DNA from: an uncultured Lachnospiraceae bacterium
GTDB lineage: Bacteria > Bacillota > Clostridia > Lachnospirales > Lachnospiraceae
NCBI GenBank assembly: GCA_910584965.1
Contig: CAJUDZ010000031.1
Location: 1 to 33,486 of the forward strand
Reading direction: 5' to 3'
Length of the DNA: 33,486 bases
The first letter of the stretch is position 1. The number at the start of each line of letters is the position of its first letter. The notes under the pieces are model-generated. The model saw nothing but the letters and a program-made list of their open reading frames with translations, was not told the DNA's origin and did no database searches. The position numbers and the translations under genes were made by a program. Positions 8,701 to 15,319 of this stretch are shown here, in pieces.

Positions 8701-9147
8701 CTATGAAAGAAATTTGGATAACACCCTGAAAAAAGAGGAATTCCTCACATTAGAAAAAGTGTCCAGAATCATGAGCGGAAGTGTCCCGAATTCCATTTCC
8801 TTCATCTCGTCGGCCGGTATACCGGAGATATCCGACCATAAAGTATAGATTTCTTTTTCTGCCCTTTCCAGATTCCCGAGCAGAATATCCGCCATATCTA
8901 ATGCTGTTAAAATACCAATATTTTTGACAACTTCTTTTCCGTCAACGGCCTGCTTATCCGACCGGCTCTGAATAAAAGCATCCTTAAAGTCTTTGACTCC
9001 AATTCTCTTTAATATTTTCAACATTGGGAACAAATCCTTGTCCTTTAATACCCGTAGTTTGTAAGGCCGCTCAATGATTTCTTCCCGTTCCTGGCACTCT
9101 GCCAGCGCATCTGTTTCTTTATCCATCCCATAAATCTGCCCGTCCAT
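8701..9147 (-). CDS. Tail assembly chaperone (G part)
   Basis: A 148-residue helical protein (YKLRVLKDKDLFPMLKILKRIG) between the tail tube and the tape measure. It matches the chaperone G of siphophages in length, place and its frameshift signal near the 3' end. GGAGGTAACGCATAATG provides a strong start, overlapping the tail-tube stop. The gene ends ...FRVLSKFLS; a -1 slip at TTTTTTC eight codons before the stop leads into the next frame. Confidence 0.75.
   Translation of the reverse strand: MDGQIYGMDKETDALAECQEREEIIERPYKLRVLKDKDLFPMLKILKRIGVKDFKDAFIQSRSDKQAVDGKEVVKNIGILTALDMADILLGNLERAEKEIYTLWSDISGIPADEMKEMEFGTLPLMILDTFSNVRNSSFFRVLSKFLS
8728..8734 (-). promoter_or_regulatory. Programmed -1 ribosomal frameshift site (T TTT TTC)
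   Basis: In the zero frame the codons are tcT TTT TTC, the correct register for a -1 slippery heptamer. After the slip the reading continues Q G V I Q I S F I G E F R F M D L L Y into the extension without a stop. Tail chaperone genes of tailed phages conserve this arrangement. Confidence 0.7.
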
Positions 9148-9896
9148 TATGCGTTACCTCCGTTCTGCTGCTCCATAAAAGATAAGATTTTCTCTTCCTT
9201 ATTGGTTCCGGTCAGTGTGTAGCCACGTTCATTTGCCAGCGCCTCTATCTGTGTTACGGTCATAGCCTCTAAATCTTCTTTTGCATAAATAAGAATTTCC
9301 GGCTGCGACGTCGTATTTTTCGGATAATAAATACTGATAGGAAGCGTATCATGGTCATCATCAAATCCAGCATGACATTCAAATTTGACTTTCATAACAG
9401 CATTCTTCTTGTTTTTCGTATCTATCTCCAGACCGCTCGTACAGAGCATATTTTCCATGACCACGATAACAGGCTTCCCATTTGATAATGTCCCTACCGC
9501 GGCAATATTATCGATATAGTCCGATGCTTCCAGAAGCGCCTTTGTTTCAATCAGATCATATCCCTCGATATCCGATTCGCTTTCCTTCCCCACGATCGCC
9601 ATTTTCAGGTTATCCTCTGTTACTTCTACCAGATTCGCCTCAATCGAGCCGCTCTCCCCCTGTTTCTGGGTCAGCCCCACGACTTTAACAATCGCACCAT
9701 CCACTTCGATTTCCTGATAATCGCTGGAAATATTTACTTTTGTCCCTCCAGACGTCGCTCCCAAAAGAACCCCGCTCCACTTCTTTTCTTCCGGAATATA
9801 TTTCAGGCTTTTATAGAGAACCGCGGCATTGAGCAGCAGACTTTTTGGCGTCTGCTGCGTAATCCCAGACTTTTTAAATTTATCAAACATGCTCAT
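9147..9896 (-). CDS. Major tail tube protein with C-terminal SAP/HeH-like helix pair
   Basis: A 249-residue protein. Residues 1-195 (LLLNAAVLYKSLKYIP, GATSGGTKVNISSDYQEIEVDGA, then VKFECHAGFDD) fit tail tube proteins of Gram-positive siphophages, which form the hollow tube through stacked hexamers. The last 45 residues (DLEAMTVTQIEALANERGY) resemble the small helix-extended-loop-helix tails found on phage structural proteins. The ATG at 9896 follows AAAGGAGC. A large hairpin element (9924-9980) precedes the ribosome binding site. Upstream is the tail terminator gene. Confidence 0.78.
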   Translation of the reverse strand: MSMFDKFKKSGITQQTPKSLLLNAAVLYKSLKYIPEEKKWSGVLLGATSGGTKVNISSDYQEIEVDGAIVKVVGLTQKQGESGSIEANLVEVTEDNLKMAIVGKESESDIEGYDLIETKALLEASDYIDNIAAVGTLSNGKPVIVVMENMLCTSGLEIDTKNKKNAVMKVKFECHAGFDDDHDTLPISIYYPKNTTSQPEILIYAKEDLEAMTVTQIEALANERGYTLTGTNKEEKILSFMEQQNGGNA

Positions 9897-9923
9897 TTTA
9901 TAACTATGCTCCTTTCTCAGCTT

Positions 9924-10002
9924 GCGAATTTGTTCGGTGCTGAAAGCGCAACGCCAAAAGCGCATTAGCACCAAATTTGCTGTTAAAAGAATGCAATTCT
10001 TT
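9924..10002 (-). repeat. Structured leader B: long hairpin plus short palindrome
   Basis: On the minus strand AAAGAAT-TGC-ATTCTTT (9986-10002) is followed by a long imperfect hairpin (9924-9980) with GCAAATTTGGTGCT at its left base and AGCACC...CAAATTCGC at its right, and GCGCTTTT in the middle. A related element precedes the connector gene at 11182-11245. It lies between the tail-terminator gene and the tail-tube ribosome binding site. Confidence 0.55.
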
Positions 10003-10007
10003 CAACA

Positions 10008-10388
10008 TTAACACCTCCACTTTTTGATTCTAAGTTTTATCTGATTTCTGTTAAGGTCAGCATCCGTATCTGTCGGGATATCCGGTATCAGCGAATCAAA
10101 GCAAATCATGGTGACATTCTTTTTTGTCCTGACGATATGGCCGCCTATTGCCGGGAACGCCTCTTCCAGCTTCTCAACCGCTGACAGCATAGCCTCTTCA
10201 TCCGGGCTGCGGTCAAATCCATCCAGCAGCATTTCATATTCCTGCCCGCCGCTTTCATCCCCGGAATCCGTCAGGTACAGCTGGCCGACAAAATAGGGAT
10301 ATACAGGTTTTCTTCTCATTTTCCCTTTTGCATAATTGATCTGATATTCTTTCATCCTGTCCGCGACTGCTTTATTGATATCCTTCAC
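10008..10388 (-). CDS. Probable tail terminator / minor tail protein
   Basis: A 126-residue protein (MKDINKAVADRMKEYQINY... IPDIPTDTDADLNRNQIKLRIKKW). It overlaps the gp10-like gene by 4 bases (ATGA). Order (gp10-like, this gene, tail tube) is that of the tail-completion protein of Firmicute siphophages (DUF6838 type), which caps the tail and binds the connector. No catalytic motif or membrane segment is visible. The assignment rests mainly on synteny. Confidence 0.6.
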   Translation of the reverse strand: MKDINKAVADRMKEYQINYAKGKMRRKPVYPYFVGQLYLTDSGDESGGQEYEMLLDGFDRSPDEEAMLSAVEKLEEAFPAIGGHIVRTKKNVTMICFDSLIPDIPTDTDADLNRNQIKLRIKKWRC

Positions 10389-10795
10389 GCCATCATCTCC
10401 TGAAAAATTGCTTTTGCCCTTGCAATGATCTTTTCTTTCAGCATGACATAAGCCCGGTATAATGGGCGGTGCGGCTTTTTGCCCTTCGTAAAGTGGTATT
10501 TCCCTTTTTCATCCATATACCACCAGCCGCCCTTCCGCCCATTACCTTCCAGTGCGTACTCACCGGTTCCAAATTCCTCATATACTGCGTTCATGGCATC
10601 GGATGCCACGTAAGCTTCCATTTTTTCCTCATCGACAAGGTATCTCCATGAGCCCTTCGTCCGCCCGGTCCGCACGCGCTGGTTCCGCATGACCTGGCTG
10701 TTCAGTTCCGCTGATGCTTCATGGAGCCATGCCGTCCCGCACTGGCGCAGTTTCTCCTTGACCGCTTCCCGGTTATCCTTGAACTCAACCCCCAT
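10385..10795 (-). CDS. HK97 gp10-like head-tail connector/tail completion protein
   Basis: A 136-residue protein. The motif RVRTGRTKGSWRYLVDE followed by VASDAMNAVYEEFGTGEY and a C-terminal RPLYRAYVMLKEKII is the typical HK97-gp10 pattern (RTG.L..S...Y...VE.GT). The ATG at 10795 lies within the end of the upstream gene. It helps to join capsid and tail. Confidence 0.78.
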   Translation of the reverse strand: MGVEFKDNREAVKEKLRQCGTAWLHEASAELNSQVMRNQRVRTGRTKGSWRYLVDEEKMEAYVASDAMNAVYEEFGTGEYALEGNGRKGGWWYMDEKGKYHFTKGKKPHRPLYRAYVMLKEKIIARAKAIFQEMMA

Positions 10796-11165
10796 TGCCC
10801 TGCTGTCCTCCAAGATATTTCAGATAAATCTCCATATGCTCATGCATCCGCATGGGGTCATCATATACTTTCACCTCATATACTTCCCCGTCGATCAGGA
10901 CACGGCTGTTTTCGGCAGTGAGCTTTACGCCGCCTGCGGCCGGGAGAAAATAATCACACAAAAAGATATAATCTGCATCTTCAACCCGGTGCATCAGGCT
11001 TCTGCTGTTAGTCCCCTCGTTTACCATATCCAGAAAACCATATACAGGCTCTTGAAAAGCATTTTCCCATTTGACAACATCATTTCCATAATCATTATCC
11101 GCAAACGTCCCGATCTGAATGACTGCGGCTGTATTTCCGCCTATGCTGCCCATATTAATAACCAT
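10785..11165 (-). CDS. Head-tail joining / minor capsid protein
   Basis: About 126 residues beginning MVINMGSIGGNTAAVIQIG and containing VLIDGEVYEVKVYDDPMRMHEHMEIYLKYLG, a small beta-barrel pattern like phage head-closure (stopper) proteins. The start is ambiguous: ATG at 11165 has AAAGG only one base away, and ATG at 11153 has it 13 bases away. A longer frame continues upstream but runs through hairpin element A and is not taken as coding. The gene overlaps the gp10-like gene. Function is inferred from position. Confidence 0.55.
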   Translation of the reverse strand: MVINMGSIGGNTAAVIQIGTFADNDYGNDVVKWENAFQEPVYGFLDMVNEGTNSRSLMHRVEDADYIFLCDYFLPAAGGVKLTAENSRVLIDGEVYEVKVYDDPMRMHEHMEIYLKYLGGQQGNGG

Positions 11166-11181
11166 ACCTTTCTTTATGTCC

Positions 11182-11245
11182 GCGATATTTGAGCCCGCGC
11201 TAAAAGCGCACAGGCACAAATATTCGCTTGCCGAATAAATTCGGC
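11182..11245 (-). repeat. Structured leader A: long hairpin plus short palindrome
   Basis: On the minus strand a perfect palindrome GCCGAAT-TT-ATTCGGC (11230-11245) is followed by an imperfect 46-base hairpin (11182-11227) with base GCGAATATTTG / CAAATATCGC and core GCGCT-TTT-AGCGC. It resembles element B (9924-10002) in order, core sequence and place just upstream of a structural gene. Confidence 0.6.
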
Positions 11246-11271
11246 TAAGAAAAATCTCTGAGTTTTCAACC

Positions 11272-11790
11272 TTACCTTGCTTTATAATACGGTTCAAGAA
11301 AGCCCAGCAGCGACGCCGGATATCCGTCAATGCTGTTTGCTGCATCCATATCAAAGTAAGTTACAGAATGCCTTGATAATGTTTCTGACTTTATACCTGT
11401 CTTGGAACGCATATTTAACTCCCATTGAAGCATGTTTAAAACACCCTCCTTAACAGCCTCCGGATATACCACTTTTGTAACCATATTACAGCCCGCGGCG
11501 TAAAGTTTACGGTCAAGCCCGATAATTCCATTTTCAATCTTCACGACTGTATAAATTCCTTCATTAATGGATTCGTTAATTTCGACCGTATCGCCGGGCT
11601 CCAGAAAAGGACTGCTTCCGATAACGCCTTCCTGTTCAGAGGGCGCATAAAATCTCATTCTGCGCATCTGGAAGTTATTATTCGTTTCATCCCGTATCAG
11701 GCTTTCGATTGCGTTGATTTTACGCTCCAGCTCATTCTCTGATACATCTTTTTTCAGATATTCCAAAGCATCCCGAACACTTACAACCAT
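11272..11790 (-). CDS. Head-tail adaptor (connector) protein
   Basis: A 172-residue protein starting MVVSVRDALEYLKKDVSENELERKINAIESLIRDET: the N-terminal helical part is typical of gp6/gp15-like connector proteins. A beta-rich insert follows (GDTVEINESINEGIYTVVKIENGIIGLDRKL), then a helix (GVLNMLQWELNMRSKTGIKSETLSRHSVTYFD). It stands between the capsid decoration gene and the head closure gene. Such proteins form the ring below the portal. Confidence 0.68.
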   Translation of the reverse strand: MVVSVRDALEYLKKDVSENELERKINAIESLIRDETNNNFQMRRMRFYAPSEQEGVIGSSPFLEPGDTVEINESINEGIYTVVKIENGIIGLDRKLYAAGCNMVTKVVYPEAVKEGVLNMLQWELNMRSKTGIKSETLSRHSVTYFDMDAANSIDGYPASLLGFLEPYYKAR

Positions 11791-11811
11791 CTTTAAAACC
11801 CTGCCCCTTTC

Positions 11812-12078
11812 TCAGCCGCTTCTGCTGACGATATATCCTTCTTTATTCCTGAACCAGGAAGCTGTAAAACCATCCTTTGTGTAGGCAACTCCCTCTTTAA
11901 AAATGACTCCGCCAAAATACTCACTGACTGGATTACAACACGTTATCTGGTATACAGGTTCTGTATCTGCCTTTTCCAGCGCTTCCGATTCTTTAACAGA
12001 CATTTCCGCCCTTTCTTCTGATGCTGCGGTATGGTTATCCGGTTTTTGATTCGCTGGCGCTTTTTTCTTTTTTTCCAT
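11812..12078 (-). CDS. Small protein after the capsid gene
   Basis: An 88-residue protein with a lysine-rich, low-complexity, charged N-terminal half (MEKKKKAPANQKPDNHTAA) and a compact C-terminal half (YFGGVIFKEGVAYTKDGFTASWFRNKEGYIV). Position directly behind the major capsid gene suggests a capsid-associated or connector-linked protein. ATG at 12078 is preferred over the in-frame GTG at 12087 because AAGGCGG is then well spaced. I do not recognise the family. Confidence 0.5.
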   Translation of the reverse strand: MEKKKKAPANQKPDNHTAASEERAEMSVKESEALEKADTEPVYQITCCNPVSEYFGGVIFKEGVAYTKDGFTASWFRNKEGYIVSRSG

Positions 12079-12091
12079 ACCCGTCACCGCC

Positions 12092-13087
12092 TTATTTAAT
12101 CTTAATATTCCGGAGAACCGCTGCGCCCCGGCTGTTTTTGAGCGCTACCGCCGCCAGCATTTCCACTTCCCCGGTCTTGACTGCTCCGGGTGCATTGAAA
12201 TCCGGAAGATACTGGGAAACGAATTTTTCTCCTTTCACAGTAATCCCGTGAAAAGCATCAAGGCCAATGACCGGCGCATAGATATCCGTAAGGCCTTTTA
12301 TCTCGCTTTCTCCTATGGTTCTTGTCTGTACGGGCACACAGGGCTGCTCCGTATAACTCCCGTCGCTTTCTTTCTTCGCAAAATATCCCATATCCATGAA
12401 AGGAATATCATCATACGCCGAAATACTTCTGCCGAAGGCATCTTCCGTATGGGTCAGATAGCCCGCCCGCCTTGCTGCTGACTTTAATTTTGTAATCATT
12501 GACGTATTTGCCATGATACAGGCCGGGCGTCCGCTGAGGCTTGACAGGAATTCATCCAGCAAATCCAGAAGTGTCTTATAATTCGCATCCATAAGCACGG
12601 ATGTCGAAATATCAAGATAAGAGCTGGCATTAATCTCCGTATTGGTTCCTTTTAAAGCCTTATCAAGCCCGTCAAAAGCATTCTTATCTGATGCACTGTC
12701 ACCGTCAATAACCGTTTTCTGAAAAAGATTACAGGCCGCTTTGACTTTTGCTTCCGTCTGCCTTGCAACTTCGGATGCTCTGCCGCTTGTTCCCTCGATG
12801 ACTCTGTCCACCTGATAAGAGCCGCCAAATACTTTTACTTCTGCAGTATGCTTTTCCCGCGTCTGCTCCTGTGGCGTATACTCCGTATTAATTTCCCGGA
12901 ACTGTGCCATCGAAGGTGTTTTTACACGCATATAAGTGTAACCTAATGTAGCGCCCGTTCCATTCGGAACCAGCGCATCATCAAATACGAGCCGGTCCAG
13001 TAACAGGGAATTTCTCCTGAAGGAATCAATGACCTGCTGGTCTACCTTGTCTTCTCTGCCTACTCTTGCTTCCGCTAATGTAATCAT
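12092..13087 (-). CDS. Major capsid protein (HK97 fold)
   Basis: A 331-residue protein directly after the scaffold gene. It starts MITLAEARVGREDKVDQQVID and contains FGGSYQVDRVIEG, RQTEAKVKAACNLFQKTVIDG and ACIMANTSMITKLKSAARRAGY, patterns typical of major capsid proteins of Firmicute phages that lack a fused delta domain or protease. The order portal, MuF, scaffold, capsid, connectors supports this. AGGAGG lies 8 bases before the ATG. Confidence 0.88.
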   Translation of the reverse strand: MITLAEARVGREDKVDQQVIDSFRRNSLLLDRLVFDDALVPNGTGATLGYTYMRVKTPSMAQFREINTEYTPQEQTREKHTAEVKVFGGSYQVDRVIEGTSGRASEVARQTEAKVKAACNLFQKTVIDGDSASDKNAFDGLDKALKGTNTEINASSYLDISTSVLMDANYKTLLDLLDEFLSSLSGRPACIMANTSMITKLKSAARRAGYLTHTEDAFGRSISAYDDIPFMDMGYFAKKESDGSYTEQPCVPVQTRTIGESEIKGLTDIYAPVIGLDAFHGITVKGEKFVSQYLPDFNAPGAVKTGEVEMLAAVALKNSRGAAVLRNIKIK

Positions 13088-13099
13088 TCTGAAAACCTC

Positions 13100-13654
13100 C
13101 TATTCTTCCGAAAACTTCTGGGCAATGGCCTCTTCCAGTGTTGCAGGCTCATCGTCCGGCAAATCATTCTTTTCAAGTTTCTTAATTCCAGCCCTGGTAA
13201 TCATCTCCGGCTGGCTGGTTTCACTTTTGAACTGGGCCGCATAATTTTTCTTTAGACTGTCCACCAGTTCTTCCGTCCCGGCCACTTTTCCGTTTTCATC
13301 CACTTTTAACTTTTTAAGCTCTCCGGCTTTTTCTGCCTTGTACAGCAGATAATCCACATCCAGGGCCCCGGCCTTTGTCAACCCGATAATTGCTGCAGTC
13401 TCGATTTTCCCTTTGTGGATTTCTTCCTGAAGTTTCTTAATAGTCTCCACCGCAGATACATCTTCCTTTTTCTGCTTCTGCAGACTTCCCATCTCACTTT
13501 TCAGCTGTTCGTTATCCGTCTGCAGCTTCCTGATTGTTTCTTCCGGATTTTCTACGGAAGCGGTATAAATGCCGTTTTCCTTCATGGCGTTTACGATTGC
13601 CTGAATCTGTTCGTCCGTATAACCCTGACTCTTGAGAATTTCTTTTAAGCTCAT
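13100..13654 (-). CDS. Phage capsid scaffold protein (GP20 type)
   Basis: A 184-residue, highly charged helical protein: MSLKEILKSQGYTDEQIQAIV followed by a coiled coil (ETIRKLQTDNEQLKSEMGSLQ) and LDVDYLLYKAEKAGELKKL, the pattern of GP20-like scaffolds. It organises capsid assembly and is then removed. No separate protease gene is seen. It is separated from the MuF/56-residue pair by a terminator-like hairpin, so its transcription may be partly uncoupled from the genes upstream. Confidence 0.85.
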   Translation of the reverse strand: MSLKEILKSQGYTDEQIQAIVNAMKENGIYTASVENPEETIRKLQTDNEQLKSEMGSLQKQKKEDVSAVETIKKLQEEIHKGKIETAAIIGLTKAGALDVDYLLYKAEKAGELKKLKVDENGKVAGTEELVDSLKKNYAAQFKSETSQPEMITRAGIKKLEKNDLPDDEPATLEEAIAQKFSEE

Positions 13655-13691
13655 CTCTTCTTAATTCCTCCTGTTATTATTTTTTTGTACT

Positions 13692-13718
13692 AAAAAAAGA
13701 CCCGAAGGTCCTTTTTCT
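13692..13718 (-). terminator. Rho-independent terminator-like hairpin in late operon
   Basis: GACC-CGAA-GGTC stem (13699-13710) flanked by A-run (13692-13698) and T-run (13711-13718). On the minus strand it reads GGACCTTCGGGTC followed by seven Ts, immediately behind the 56-residue gene. It could work on both strands. Confidence 0.65.
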
Positions 13719-13763
13719 TTTTTATAAAATTCTGCGCTACAATGCAGAGCAGAAAATCATACG

Positions 13764-13934
13764 TTAATCATCCTGATATTCCTCGTCCTGATTCAGAACA
13801 CCAAAATATCTCAGCATCTCTTCTGTTCCCTTTTCAATCTCTTTCTTTTCCGCTTCCTGAATTTCTCTAGTTCCTACTGTTTCTCCTTTTAATGGCTCAT
13901 GCCATCTACTGTCAGAATATTTTTTTCCATTCAT
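13764..13934 (-). CDS. 56-residue acidic protein coupled to the MuF-ART gene (candidate immunity)
   Basis: The reading frame MNGKKYSDSRWHEPLKGETV... to ...NQDEEYQDD (56 residues) begins with an ATG overlapping the stop of the MuF-ART gene by 4 bases, so the two are translationally coupled. The protein is acidic, especially at its C-terminus (DEEYQDD), helical in its middle (REIQEAEKKEIEKGTEEMLRYF), and has no membrane segment. A terminator follows at once, so the pair forms a discrete unit in the late operon. In MuF polymorphic-toxin systems the immunity gene lies directly downstream; that this is one is inference, and an unrelated small head protein is the alternative. Confidence 0.65.
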   Translation of the reverse strand: MNGKKYSDSRWHEPLKGETVGTREIQEAEKKEIEKGTEEMLRYFGVLNQDEEYQDD

Positions 13935-15319
13935 TTCATAGCTTCCTCTAATAAAAAGTAATATGTTCCTTTTATCATTTTAACATTCAAAACAGCAAAT
14001 TGTACATCTCTTTTATAAATGACCTCTTTTTCAGTATCATTAAATCCGCTTAAATCTTTTCCCTTTGAAGCATTCTGAATAAAAATATGCACATTACCAT
14101 CTGGATTATAGCAGTCTCCATATGTACAGCTCAGATATTGTCCGAAACATTTTATACTTCCTATTTTCATACTTTCAATAAAATCATCAAGTTCCTGTTT
14201 ATTATTAAAAGTCAGTGACCGGGATAAATTTCCTTTATATTCTGGCAATTTATCAACTGCTGCATCCAGACGGCTTATCAATATCTCCTGTTCTTCTGTC
14301 AGTTCCCAATGATTCCTCAAAGCCTCATTTAACAGATATGAGTTAAAACTCATATAATCATATAATGCTCTCTTATCCTCATCATTTAATAATGTATTTT
14401 TTCGGATAACTTCTTTTTTATATTCTTTTTTCCAATGCACATACTGCTCTGAACTGATACTGACAATATCACCCACAAATCTGCTATACTTGTATTCTTC
14501 ATCCCCAAGTGCCCATTTTGCTCTTGTAAGCGTAGCACATCTGCAGTTGATGTCTTCTTTCGCGATACCGAACCCGCCCGGATACATTGCTTTCGCTCCG
14601 GACGACGGTATTTCAAACGGTTCATCCACATTTCTTATCTGTCCGTCAAGTTCCCGATGCGTGCCTCTCGTTATATCATCTAATGTGGAATCCCACTGTT
14701 TTACAATATCTGCTCCTTTTTCAACCGAATCTTTCATGCAGTCCAGACGGGATTCTTCTGTCACCCGGTGTCCCTCTGTTCTGGCTATTGTACAGGCTCT
14801 TCCCAGACTCACTCCGCTCCGAAGCGATACCTGTCTTGCGATTGCAGTATAATCTGCGCCAGTGCTGAATCCACGCGCCATCTCAGCCTTTACATCTTCT
14901 TTCAGCTTATCCGCATTTTCATACAGACGATCTGAAAACTTTAAATCCTCTGTTTTTCTGTTTACAGAACGTTCTACCTTATCTTCATGAATTTGCAGAA
15001 TAAGCCCGACGCCATCCTGATGCACTCCATACAGACATCCCAGATAACTTTCTTTGTACATTTCATTCAGATAATCTGTCATATCGGACACGTTCTTTTC
15101 TCCGAGACGATACAGAATTGCTTGAAGCTGCGCTTCCAGCATCTGGTTCCATTTTGCTCTGGTCATTTTATTTCCATCGAAATCAGGGTCTTCCATTATG
15201 GCCGCTATCTGCTTTTTTATTTCTCCCAGTGCTGCCTTATAATTTGCAGTCAGCCTTTTCTTATTTTCATTCTCATGCTCCAGCAGTTCCAGCTGTACCT
15301 GTTTCTGATACTTATCCAC
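13931..15319 (-). CDS. MuF/SPP1 gp7-type head protein fused to ADP-ribosyltransferase domain
   Basis: A 462-residue two-part protein. Residues 1-270 are a phage head morphogenesis (MuF/SPP1 gp7) domain: ARTEGHRV near 180, W.STLDD.TRGTHRELDGQ at 209-227, and NCRCATL at 258-264. Residues 320-460 match an ADP-ribosyltransferase exoenzyme fold: YKGNLSRSL with R367, the S-x-T element YLSCT (S397, T399), and the catalytic E430-K-E432 in FNDTEKEVIY, followed by VQFAVLNVKMIKG. R-S-E order and spacing fit the C3/iota class. GTG start at 15319 overlaps the portal stop; GGGAGG is upstream. MuF proteins enter the capsid, so the enzyme may be injected with DNA. Confidence 0.82.
   Translation of the reverse strand: MDKYQKQVQLELLEHENENKKRLTANYKAALGEIKKQIAAIMEDPDFDGNKMTRAKWNQMLEAQLQAILYRLGEKNVSDMTDYLNEMYKESYLGCLYGVHQDGVGLILQIHEDKVERSVNRKTEDLKFSDRLYENADKLKEDVKAEMARGFSTGADYTAIARQVSLRSGVSLGRACTIARTEGHRVTEESRLDCMKDSVEKGADIVKQWDSTLDDITRGTHRELDGQIRNVDEPFEIPSSGAKAMYPGGFGIAKEDINCRCATLTRAKWALGDEEYKYSRFVGDIVSISSEQYVHWKKEYKKEVIRKNTLLNDEDKRALYDYMSFNSYLLNEALRNHWELTEEQEILISRLDAAVDKLPEYKGNLSRSLTFNNKQELDDFIESMKIGSIKCFGQYLSCTYGDCYNPDGNVHIFIQNASKGKDLSGFNDTEKEVIYKRDVQFAVLNVKMIKGTYYFLLEEAMK

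Noticed and set aside
9147..9896. Contractile tail sheath/tube pair
   Set aside because: Only one tube-sized gene is present, no sheath gene is found, and Dit/Tal follow the tape measure, so the tail is non-contractile.
10785..11354. Long form of the head-tail gene starting at 11354
   Set aside because: It overlaps the upstream connector gene and translates hairpin element A; starts at 11165 or 11153 are more likely.
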